A stretch of 64,000 nt of DNA from Craterilacuibacter sinensis (lineage in GTDB: Bacteria > Pseudomonadota > Gammaproteobacteria > Burkholderiales > Chromobacteriaceae), in the NCBI RefSeq assembly GCF_009831765.1, contig NZ_WSSB01000005.1, positions 62,001 through 126,000 on the forward strand, in the 5' to 3' direction. The translations under genes were made by a program, and so were the position numbers. Below the pieces are notes generated by a model. That model had not been told where the DNA came from and did no database searches. It was given only the letters and a program-made list of their open reading frames with translations. Numbering within the stretch: position 1 is the first letter of the stretch; each line of letters begins with the position of its first letter. This document shows positions 37,184 to 43,804 of the stretch, one piece after another.

Positions 37184-37500
37184 TTGAACACAACAAAGAG
37201 CGCAGCATTTCAGAGCTTATTTGCATGCAATTTGGCACGTTAGAACCGTCAGACATCGCTGATCGCATGCTAATTGCAGAGCAGGCCGCGCACGCTTCCA
37301 TGCGTCTTGCGGAAGGTATTCAAGGGCTTGGCAGGCTAATGACGGTAAGCGACGTATTGCTTGATGACGGCGAGTCATTGAAACAAGCCGGACTCTTGGT
37401 GCAAGAGGTGTCCGGGATTATTTCTAGCCTCGCATCTGTCACGCTGGATGCCGTGCATTCTGCCCGAGACAAGCAGGCATGCAACTCCAACTTGAGTTAA
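37180..37500 (+). CDS. hypothetical protein, last gene of element A operon
   Basis: A 106-residue, largely helical acidic protein (ISELICMQFGTLEPSDIADR start). It is preceded by a strong GGAGG ribosome site 7 nt before the ATG and overlaps the upstream stop. It resembles small accessory proteins that follow Ash-like genes in P4-like elements, but no domain is recognisable. A bidirectional terminator follows 55 bp downstream. Confidence 0.6.
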   Translation: MIEHNKERSISELICMQFGTLEPSDIADRMLIAEQAAHASMRLAEGIQGLGRLMTVSDVLLDDGESLKQAGLLVQEVSGIISSLASVTLDAVHSARDKQACNSNLS

Positions 37501-37555
37501 CGCACCATAGGCGAGAGGACACCACATGGGGTACATCATCGCCTATCCAAAGCAT

Positions 37556-37579
37556 AAAAACGCGCTACGGCGCGTTTTT
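37556..37579. terminator. bidirectional terminator
   Basis: AAAAACGCGC (37556-37565) and GCGCGTTTTT (37570-37579) form a perfect 10-bp stem with a 4-nt loop. It ends the plus-strand operon and the minus-strand G-gene scrap. A close copy stands after the intact G gene of prophage B (56224-56243). Confidence 0.85.
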
Positions 37580-37692
37580 GTCGATTTGCACATCATTCAC
37601 CCAAAGCCGCAAGTAGTCGCTAACGGTCTCTTCGATGTCTTGCACGTTGGCCTCTGCCAGGGCGAGGAAGGGGCGGGCCGGGATGATGCTGG
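37565..37692 (-). pseudogene. 3' fragment of a Mu G-like virion morphogenesis gene
   Basis: Translated on the minus strand it gives IPARPFLALAEANVQDIEETVSDYLR, matching the last 30 residues of the intact G homologue at 56259-56750 (IPARPFLALGETDLQDIEDTVSDYLR). DNA similarity also covers the terminator and a short stretch beyond it (about 37535-37692 against 56195-56360), then stops abruptly. The rest of the gene is missing. It shows that element A once carried, or recombined with, Mu-like late genes in the same orientation as prophage B. Confidence 0.8.
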
Positions 37693-37831
37693 TCGTTCTG
37701 TTGCACTTACTCCATGAATCTGCCGGCCTTGAGAGCTTGTGTATCCACAAAAAAAGCACCGTGCCCATGCTTGGAGACGGTGCTTTTCTCTTAAGTGAAC
37801 GGCATTACCGTATACTGAGGAATTTTTGTGG

Positions 37832-38260
37832 TTAGAGTTTTTTGATAATTCTCCAAATTTCTCTATCACTAATTTTAAACTCGATGCTCAGTATGAAAAC
37901 GGCATTATTTCCACTTATCTTTTTTGTCAATTCATCGAACTTGATCCGAATGCATGTATCTCTTTTCCATCGTGTAGTTTTTTTACACGTTGGAATATAA
38001 AGAATACTTCCGCCATAAGCTTTCATCATTCTTTCTAGCGCCGCATCATCAATCGCGTCTTTAAGGTATCCGCTGTAAATTTCACTATTTATAACAGGGA
38101 CTTTTATTGAACACCCTCCAAGAGCATTGATAATGCTTGCTGCATTGAATCTTCCTAAATGCAAGGCGAGCTCTATTGCGGATGCAGGCATATCGTGGCG
38201 GTCAAAGTCATCCTCCACGATTGCCGCGCTTGTGCTGGTGTGCGGGTAAGTACGGTCCAT
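37832..38260 (-). CDS. Mor/C-family phage transcription activator
   Basis: A 142-residue protein whose C-terminal half fits the Mor family. The dimer/DNA-contact strand YGGSILYIP is followed by a basic stretch and a helix-turn-helix ending FKISDREIWRIIKKL, as in Mu Mor (YIP motif, then a ..ISxRxIxRIIK recognition helix). Base composition is clearly richer in A+T than the neighbours. Mor turns on middle transcription in Mu; here it could act on its own element or on promoters of a related phage. The start codon lacks a strong ribosome site, so the N terminus is uncertain. Confidence 0.65.
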   Translation of the reverse strand: MDRTYPHTSTSAAIVEDDFDRHDMPASAIELALHLGRFNAASIINALGGCSIKVPVINSEIYSGYLKDAIDDAALERMMKAYGGSILYIPTCKKTTRWKRDTCIRIKFDELTKKISGNNAVFILSIEFKISDREIWRIIKKL

Positions 38261-38444
38261 AACGTTATGGTGCGTATTGACCCAGAAAAGCAGGAACGTG
38301 CTATTTGTCAGTACCTATTTATTGACACGCATGTTCCTATCCTATGGATTTAAGAAAGGTGCTCAAAACACCTCGATTAGCGGAACTCCGCGCCCGAAAG
38401 ACGTGGCTTTTTACTAACCTTCAGCCACAGGCTGTCTGTAAGCT

Positions 38445-38633
38445 GGTTTCCACCTTGATCGTTATTTTCTTGACTGGCTACCTCACGTAGGTTTCCACCT
38501 ATCTTTGTGTCTGGATTGTTCATCTCGTCCTATTTTTCCTGAAAACGCTATTTAATCAATGGCTTGTTTGTGGTGGAAACCTCGCTTACGGGTTTCCACC
38601 CTTGTTTCCACCTTGGTCATGCTCGGTGGAAAC
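38445..38633. repeat. array of GGTTTCCACC / GGTGGAAACC repeats
   Basis: Copies of the 10-mer occur at 38445, 38490, 38572 (inverted), 38591, 38604 (first base missing) and 38625 (inverted, last base missing). A further inverted copy stands at 38771. The pair at 38591/38604 is in tandem at 13-bp spacing. The 38261-38970 region around them is AT-rich and otherwise without a credible gene. Operators for a phage repressor or iterons for a replication protein are the plausible readings. Confidence 0.75.
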
Positions 38634-38798
38634 TTTGTCCATGATTTCGAGGGTGATAAATGTCTTCACCTACACCAAATTTCCCCTTGCGACGGCCATG
38701 GTGAACTTTCCCTGCTTACATGCTTTTTGCACGGCACGTTCTGATACGCATATCAAGTTCGCAGCTTCACGGTGGAAACCAATGCTCGCCATGGATTT

Positions 38799-38943
38799 GG
38801 TTCGCACCTAGTTCTGATTATGAAGTAGGATTTGCTTTGGCTGTTTGCAAAACTTACATGGAAAATCAATGACTTGTGATGGCTGCGAACGCGTCATTAC
38901 TGGTTCGCACCTTTGTTCGCACCTTTGTGTTCGTGCAGCGAAC
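38799..38943. repeat. second repeat flavour, GGTTCGCACC
   Basis: GGTTCGCACC stands at 38799 and 38902, with GTTCGCACC at 38915, and a related dyad (GTTCG-N5-CGAAC) at 38929-38943. The 38902/38915 pair repeats the 13-bp tandem layout of the first array, with TTTCC replaced by TTCGC in the core. This suggests two related binding proteins or a shift in specificity. Confidence 0.7.
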
Positions 38944-38969
38944 TTCCGTGACTATCATTTGTAGCTTTC

Positions 38970-39199
38970 CGAGCTTTCCGAGCTTTGTCGGCTTGCGCGA
39001 CAGCCGCCAGATCCCGGATATCTCCACCATTTTGGTGTTCAAAGAGCGGCTTATTGCCGCCCAAGCCAGCGAGGCCATATTTAGTGCGATAAACCAGCAA
39101 CTGAACCAGCAAGGCTATATCGCCCGGGACGGCCAGATCATAGACGCCAGCATTGTGCCGGTGCCGCGCCAAACCATCCGCAGCGCAGAGAAAGCTTGA
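38970..39199 (+). pseudogene. internal fragment of an IS5-family transposase
   Basis: About 70 codons encode SFPSFVGLRDSRQIPD, then FKERLIAAQASEAIF, then GYIARDGQIIDASIVPVPRQ. This is the N-proximal to catalytic-D region of IS5-family transposases. Both ends of the gene and the IS inverted repeats are absent. It ends in a stop immediately before the truncated repressor, so the IS scrap replaced the repressor's 5' half. Confidence 0.75.
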
Positions 39200-39202
39200 A
39201 AG

Positions 39203-39508
39203 GTGGCTTGCTACAACCTGAAGCGGCCGTGCTACCTGAAAGTGGATGGGGATTCGATGGATCCTGTGCTGAAGGATCGCGATGTAATCATGCTCGATAC
39301 TTCGCGCCGCGATGCGAACCATGAGGGCATCTATGTGATACGCTTGGATGACATGCTCATGGTGAAGCAGCTGCAAAGGCTTCCAGGCTGGAAGCTCAGG
39401 GTTTCTAGCGCTAATCCGGCCTATGCATCCTTCGATGTTGACCTTTCTAACGCGGAAGAGGGTGTTGCGGTCATCGGTAAGGTGGTCTGGTTTGGTCGTC
39501 AGACCTGA
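39203..39508 (+). pseudogene. C-terminal half of an S24/LexA-like phage repressor
   Basis: About 100 residues form a peptidase S24 domain: YLKVDGDSMDPVL with the catalytic serine, and MLMVKQLQRLPGW with the catalytic lysine. The N-terminal DNA-binding domain is missing, and the upstream sequence is IS5 debris. It reads toward the nearest element end, as expected for the repressor at the left end of a transposable phage. Translation from the GTG at 39203 would give a protease domain without DNA binding; function is unlikely. Confidence 0.8.
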
Positions 39509-39587
39509 TTTCGCAGTTGCTGCCATAAGCTGACAAATAACAGGTGAAAGCATGTCCGTGACACGTTTTTGCGGTGAAAATTTCGCG

Positions 39588-39701
39588 TATTGGCAGTAAT
39601 TGCAAAGACTCGGCGCAAACCCGCGCCGCTGCTCGTTTCAGCTCAGATTAACTCGCTTCTGCTCGCTGATTTCCCTCTGCCAATACTCCCACCTCACCAC
39701 A
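39588..39701. repeat. presumed left-end region of element A
   Basis: GTATTGGCAG at 39588-39597 and its inverse CTGCCAATAC at 39677-39686 share the TTGGCA core seen in the right-end repeats. The segment closes with CA at 39700-39701. Between 39509 and 39707 no gene is visible. The inverted arrangement and terminal CA fit a transposable-phage left end, though these sites have not been shown to bind transposase. Confidence 0.5.
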
Positions 39702-39706
39702 TCTGC
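39702..39706 (+). repeat. 5-bp target-site duplication (TCTGC), right copy
   Basis: TCTGC after the terminal CA of element A matches 34764-34768. One T then separates it from the first TG of prophage B. The five bases before B are CTGCT, overlapping this copy. Confidence 0.7.
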
Positions 39707-39707
39707 T

Positions 39708-39800
39708 TGTAACGTGACGCGCGTTTTGGTATGGCTTCGACAACGATTTGGCACAAGCGCGAAAAACGTGCAGCCCTGAAATTCGCGCAGTAATTGGCAG
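39708..39800 (+). repeat. right-end sequence of prophage B (copy 2 of 93-bp repeat)
   Basis: It starts TGTAACGTGACGCGCG, in the same orientation as 34769-34861. The TTGGTA/TTGGCA sub-sites are conserved (CGTTTTGGTA, CGATTTGGCA, TAATTGGCAG), whereas most differences fall between them, as expected for binding sites under selection. An imperfect hairpin at about 39838-39870 may terminate the late operon. Confidence 0.75.
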
Positions 39801-39885
39801 CCTCGGGGTGACTTGCAGGGTAAGTCTGCGGGTCAGCTAACCAGCCGGGTGTTCCTAGCACCTGGCCGGTTGCTGTCTCTATGTA

Positions 39886-40668
39886 TTACAACTCAGGCCA
39901 GCCAGACTGGATATCAATCGCAGCCAGTGCGGTCTTGTACGTTGCGGCGTCAACTGCCGCCTTCAGGGTACGAGCATGTGCGTGAAGCGCTGCAGCATGC
40001 TGGGCCAAGGCAAGGGGCATACCGATAACGGCCGGTGCATCTAGTGTCAAAACGCTATTGTCTGCGCACGTCCAGTCCACCGTAAAAACCTGGCCTGTCG
40101 CCACTGCCGCTTGAGCGCCCAGCGCCGCCGCCGTGATGCGTTGTACGCTCAGCGGATTAGAGTCCAATACCCGCCCGTGGTACGGGAAACCTATTGCCTC
40201 GCGTCGATCACGCTCAGCTGTAATCGCGGCCGACAAGCTAGCCTTGATTGCCGCCAGACTTGGCTCTGGCTGAGTCATCGCGACCGGGTTGCCATGCTCG
40301 TCCTGACCTATCTGCAGCCCCTGCGATTGGGCAGCTTGCAACTCCCGGTAGCGTTGCTCTGGCACAGGCACTGCATCCGCCGGCAATCGGCACTCCGGAT
40401 TGTCGATTTCGACAAGCGGCGGCGTGACAGAGTCACCTGGCTCCTTATGCGTGATGACCAGCACATCATCCAACGCTTCCCAGCCCACCAATGCATCACC
40501 GTAATAAGCTGCGATGGTTGCGGGGTCTTCGCCTTCGACCAGCGGTCGTTGCGTGGTTTTCTCAATGAGCGGGCACTGCCACGCTGGGTCGGGCACCATG
40601 ATGCGGCGCGCACCAAACAGTTTTGCGCTGTAGAACAGGCCGGTTGAAGGACTGAAATAGTTATCCAT
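39886..40668 (-). CDS. tail fibre assembly protein (DUF4376)
   Basis: A 260-residue protein with an N-terminal region typical of tail-fibre partner proteins (YFSPSTGLFY, a CPLIEKTTQRPLVEG stretch). Its DUF4376-type C-terminal domain includes ITAERDRREAIGFPY and VDWTCADNSVLTLDAPAV. It probably helps fold or attach the fibre encoded just upstream. I chose the ATG at 40668; starts at 40680 or 40728 are possible. It is the last gene before the phage end. Confidence 0.78.
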   Translation of the reverse strand: MDNYFSPSTGLFYSAKLFGARRIMVPDPAWQCPLIEKTTQRPLVEGEDPATIAAYYGDALVGWEALDDVLVITHKEPGDSVTPPLVEIDNPECRLPADAVPVPEQRYRELQAAQSQGLQIGQDEHGNPVAMTQPEPSLAAIKASLSAAITAERDRREAIGFPYHGRVLDSNPLSVQRITAAALGAQAAVATGQVFTVDWTCADNSVLTLDAPAVIGMPLALAQHAAALHAHARTLKAAVDAATYKTALAAIDIQSGWPEL

Positions 40669-40673
40669 AATCA

Positions 40674-41738
40674 TCACCATCCGATTACCACTGCTGTCAG
40701 TTTGATGTTTTGCTGTTTTGCCGCCCACTCACCCGCCATTAGCCGGATCTGACCGTTACTAACGCGGCGGGCAGCAACCGATGCGGCGACATCCGACGTG
40801 TCGTCCTGCATTTCGATGCCAGGGATGATGCGCAGCACACCATTCGGGAAAGCCGTTGGCAGCGTGATGAGGTAGTTATTGCCATTGAAGGCCGTGCCAT
40901 TCAGATCTCCGACCTGCGCGCCGGCAGACGGCGTCACCTCAACCCACTGGATGATCAGCGGACCGATCTGCATCCAGTCATTTGCTGAAAACGACGCCTT
41001 GTTGCCGAGCAATGCCCGTACCCACGCCGTGGTTGCCAGCAGGTTGTTGTTAGCACCGGCCGCAGGGGAGTCAGCGCGAACAGCACCGTAAAACTGAAAA
41101 GGCGTGCCATCGTCTGTCGTCGGTGTCGGTGTGTTCCATACTTGGTTGCCAGACTCAGCGATGCGATACCGGCTGACAGATATACCAGCGCGTAGAGCCC
41201 GAAGCTCAATTTCTACATGTCGTGTCGCCGCGTTGGCACCATCGTACGATGACCCGGTCCTTGCCGCGATGAAAGCAAGCAACCCTCGGGGGTTAACCCA
41301 AGTCAGTGTGCCCACTGCCGAATTTGGCAAGTCAGCACCACTGGTCAGAATGGAGTGCGCCTGCGAATTGATATTCGCCATCGCATTTTTTACTTCGCAC
41401 ACAACATTGGAACCACCATGAGTGTACGAACTCGGCGCATCAGTCCCGACACCAATCGACCCAGGGTGCGAGTGGTTAACGGCTGTAGCGTCCGTGATAC
41501 CGTAGCCAGCCAGTGTTGTTGGCCTGGCAGCGCCAGTTCCACCCCAGGCAATTTTCTTTATTGCGTCGAGCAGCTGGTTAGATTTCGCTGGATCAACCGT
41601 AATACCACGGTCAGCCAACACTGAAATCAGTTCGGCCTGAACGGCATTCAACCATGCGGCGGACAGAGTAGTGCCCAACTCACCAATGCTAGGGTTGCCA
41701 TCTCGGAACAGCCCATCAGGGGTATCTGGTCGTTGCAT
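40674..41738 (-). CDS. phage tail fibre protein
   Basis: A 354-residue fibre. The N-terminal segment (FRDGNPSIGELGTTLSAAWLNAVQ and DPAKSNQLLDAI) is the baseplate-attachment part seen in many Mu/P2-like fibres. The centre is low in cysteine and rich in Ser/Thr/Gly, and the C terminus (LITLPTAFPNGV, then KLTAVVIGW) resembles tail-fibre receptor-binding tips. Only one fibre gene is present and there is no invertible segment, unlike Mu with its G loop. Confidence 0.8.
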   Translation of the reverse strand: MQRPDTPDGLFRDGNPSIGELGTTLSAAWLNAVQAELISVLADRGITVDPAKSNQLLDAIKKIAWGGTGAARPTTLAGYGITDATAVNHSHPGSIGVGTDAPSSYTHGGSNVVCEVKNAMANINSQAHSILTSGADLPNSAVGTLTWVNPRGLLAFIAARTGSSYDGANAATRHVEIELRALRAGISVSRYRIAESGNQVWNTPTPTTDDGTPFQFYGAVRADSPAAGANNNLLATTAWVRALLGNKASFSANDWMQIGPLIIQWVEVTPSAGAQVGDLNGTAFNGNNYLITLPTAFPNGVLRIIPGIEMQDDTSDVAASVAARRVSNGQIRLMAGEWAAKQQNIKLTAVVIGW

Positions 41739-42308
41739 CTATGCTCCCTTATAAACGAAGTAAACGAAGGTATGAGCCGGCTTCAATTCATTCAGTACGG
41801 TTTCGATGACCGCATCACCAAACTGGCTAAGCCGCTCACCGGCCACCGACTGACCGACACGCAGTCGATAGACGCGGCCACCAGCCCCCTGCACTGTGAC
41901 CTGCCAAACCCATACGATGTCTGCCACCTGGATACGATCACCGGCACAGCCAACGCCAGCCCTAAACGGTTGCGGCTCATCAATCGTGATTTGATAGCCC
42001 ATACCGGCTGCTAACTTTTTGAAGTACGGGATAGATAGTCCGCCGGTTTCGGCCAGCTTGGTCAGTACAGTCTGCAGGCGCTGTTGGTAGCCGGCGCCGG
42101 CCGGTGGCGTAATGCCGCAAACCCGCTCCCAGTCCGGTAGCAGCTGCTCGGCAAAATACGGGGTCACCGCCGCCGTTACCCTGTTGGCGCTGCGCTGGGC
42201 GGTGTCCAGCGCCAGGCCTTCGGCCCCCAGCTCGCCGGCCAGTGTCGGCGCGCTGGGCGTGTAGCTCACCGGCGGCAGCAGCAGGGCCAGCAGGTTGGCG
42301 TGGCTCAT
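41739..42308 (-). CDS. Mu gp48-like tail protein (DUF2313)
   Basis: A 189-residue baseplate-completion protein. Recognisable features are LLLPPVSYTP at the start, LLPDWERVCGI near residue 65 and the C-terminal HTFVYFVY, all typical of DUF2313 (YmfQ-like) proteins. The ATG at 42308 overlaps the gp47 stop (ATGA). It connects the baseplate J protein to the tail fibre in the gene order and probably in the virion. Confidence 0.85.
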   Translation of the reverse strand: MSHANLLALLLPPVSYTPSAPTLAGELGAEGLALDTAQRSANRVTAAVTPYFAEQLLPDWERVCGITPPAGAGYQQRLQTVLTKLAETGGLSIPYFKKLAAGMGYQITIDEPQPFRAGVGCAGDRIQVADIVWVWQVTVQGAGGRVYRLRVGQSVAGERLSQFGDAVIETVLNELKPAHTFVYFVYKGA

Positions 42309-43369
42309 GGCATCAAGCCCAGGGTGATGCTGCCGAGGCGCACCCATTCCACCTTGCTGGCGTCCACCACCGGCACCACGTTGGCCGCAGGCAGCGACAC
42401 GCTGCGGTCCACCACACCAGGCACCGCCGACACCAAGGCTTCGATGCGGCTTTTGATGGCCGGCTCGCCCGGTGCCAGGCTGGCGAAGTAGCCGGTAATG
42501 GCCACCTTAATCAGCGGGGTAGCCACCGCCAACGTGGTGCCGGCCAGCTGTACCAGCACGCTGACGTTGGCCGGCTTTTCGGTGGGGGCCAGCACCAGGG
42601 CGTTCTTGGCCGTCACCGGCCGCACGTCATCGATATAAGCCTGTATCGCCGCTACGGTTACCGGCGACGGCAAGCCACCGGCGGAGGTCACTACCACGTC
42701 CACCGTGCCCAGGCCACGGCGCAGCGGGTACACGTAGGCGGCCGATACGCCCGGCACCTCCAGCGCCCAGCGGCGGTAGTCGTAACGGTTGCCACCAGCC
42801 GGCGGGCGGCGGATCAGCTCCAGCAAACGCGCCAGTAGCTCGGCGTCGCTTTCTGCCTCCACGCCACCGCTCATACTGGCCAGCAGCACCTGGCTGCTGA
42901 CGCCAGCTGGTGCCGCCATCAGCGTGGCCTGGTTACCGGCCGGCAGGTTGGCCGCCGTGCCGGCTACGTTGGCCTCAATGGCGACCGTGGCCAGCCCCGC
43001 CGCGTCCAGCACCGAGCTGGCGCTGGTGGTGTAGCCTTGGCTGCCGGCCTTTACCACCAGCCCGGCCGGTACCGCACTACCAGGTACACCGTTTAACTGC
43101 AGCAGGCCACTGGCCGCTACCGCCGGCTTGGGCTGCAAGCCGCGCAAGCGGGCGTGCAGCAGCAGGTAGTCGCGGTCGGCAGTGTCGGGGAATATCTGGC
43201 GCACGATCCACGCTTGATGCTGGTACAGCCCCTCGACGGCGCTGGCCACCGAGGTGGCTCGGATGAAATAGTCGCTGTCCGGGCCAGTGTCGGCATCGGG
43301 AAGCTGGTTTTTTAGGTCGCGCAGCAGGGCGTCGCGGATGGTCGAGAAGGCGGGGACGGTGAATGGCAT
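42305..43369 (-). CDS. baseplate J-like protein (Mu gp47)
   Basis: A 354-residue baseplate wedge protein. The N terminus (IRDALLRDLKNQLPDADTGPDSDYFIRATSVA) and the centre (SGGVEAESDAELLARLLELIRRPPAGGNRYDY) are the usual baseplate_J signature. Its start shares one base with the gp46 stop. It forms the wedge with gp46 and gp48. Confidence 0.92.
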   Translation of the reverse strand: MPFTVPAFSTIRDALLRDLKNQLPDADTGPDSDYFIRATSVASAVEGLYQHQAWIVRQIFPDTADRDYLLLHARLRGLQPKPAVAASGLLQLNGVPGSAVPAGLVVKAGSQGYTTSASSVLDAAGLATVAIEANVAGTAANLPAGNQATLMAAPAGVSSQVLLASMSGGVEAESDAELLARLLELIRRPPAGGNRYDYRRWALEVPGVSAAYVYPLRRGLGTVDVVVTSAGGLPSPVTVAAIQAYIDDVRPVTAKNALVLAPTEKPANVSVLVQLAGTTLAVATPLIKVAITGYFASLAPGEPAIKSRIEALVSAVPGVVDRSVSLPAANVVPVVDASKVEWVRLGSITLGLMP

Positions 43370-43719
43370 CAGGCAACCCTCACCGGATGCTGGAAGCGCT
43401 GGGTGCGACCGCTGGCATCTTCCACTTCGATATGGAGTTCCAGCCAGCCAGGCTGTTGGCGCGAGGTGGTGACGGTGACGCTATCGGCGCGACCATCTGT
43501 GACCAGCGTTTCCAGCGCTTGCTCCGTGTACTGGCGTGCCAATACGGCCACGCGGCTGACATCCTTCTCGCGCTGCAGTTCGTGCAGGCGCGAGCCCAAG
43601 GTCGGGTCGGCCCACCAGCTACCCAGCGGCGTCATCAGCCGCAAGTAGACTGCGTTGGCTAGGGTATCGGTGCGGGTGCCGGCGTAGTCGCCGGTCGCGG
43701 GGTCGAGTAAAGCATCCAT
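43369..43719 (-). CDS. gp46-like baseplate wedge protein (GPW/gp25 family)
   Basis: A 116-residue protein of the GPW/gp25 group: NAVYLRLMTPLGSWWADPTLGSRL near residue 25, then ARQYTEQALETLV. It is the inner wedge component of contractile tails. Its start codon lies in the 3' arm of a perfect 10-bp palindrome (43717-43739), described separately. An 85-bp gap separates it from gp45, unusually large for this operon. Confidence 0.9.
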   Translation of the reverse strand: MDALLDPATGDYAGTRTDTLANAVYLRLMTPLGSWWADPTLGSRLHELQREKDVSRVAVLARQYTEQALETLVTDGRADSVTVTTSRQQPGWLELHIEVEDASGRTQRFQHPVRVA

Positions 43720-43739
43720 GCCCCGATTGTCGGGGCATG
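43717..43739. promoter_or_regulatory. palindrome enclosing the gp46 start codon
   Basis: CATGCCCCGA-TTG-TCGGGGCATG is a perfect 10-bp inverted repeat. In the minus-strand mRNA the GGGG and ATG of the gp46 start lie in the 3' arm, so the hairpin could hide the start. A near-identical palindrome encloses a start codon at 55041-55065. Confidence 0.6.
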
Positions 43740-43804
43740 AGGGGGTATGCGTTTAACCGATGTGCTTCAGTACCCGCGTACCCGGCTTTGCCAAGGGTAC
43801 GGAT

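Larger units (their letters stand above)
34769..39701. mobile_element. element A: 4.9-kb transposable-phage relic or satellite-like element
   Basis: The segment begins with TG, ends with CA and is flanked by TCTGC on both sides. Its low-coordinate end (34769-34861) is about 90 percent identical to the right end of prophage B. Near its high-coordinate end lie the 3' half of an S24 repressor reading outward, as the Mu c gene does at the left end, and TTGGCA-type motifs. Inside are a plus-strand operon with an AlpA regulator and structured leader, a Mor-family gene, a scrap of Mu G and repeat arrays. There is no transposase, terminase, tail or integrase gene. Age-related deletion and a true satellite are both possible. 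Confidence 0.7.

Noticed and set aside
37597-37869. 90-codon minus-strand frame over the G-gene scrap
   Set aside because: The homology to the G protein is in a different frame (37565-37692); this one is an out-of-frame shadow.
38445-38943. Short repeats considered as a CRISPR array
   Set aside because: Ten-bp units in both orientations with irregular spacing do not fit CRISPR; operators or iterons fit better.
39203-39508. S24 domain considered as an intact prophage repressor
   Set aside because: The DNA-binding half is missing and IS5 debris lies directly upstream, so it is treated as a pseudogene.
34769-39701. Element A considered as a classic P4-type integrative satellite
   Set aside because: No integrase, no alpha-type primase and no tRNA target; the borders are those of a transposable phage instead.
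39708-39885. Expected Gin invertase/mom modification genes at the right end of a Mu-like phage
   Set aside because: Only 178 bp lie between the phage end and the tail fibre assembly gene, with no reading frame that fits.
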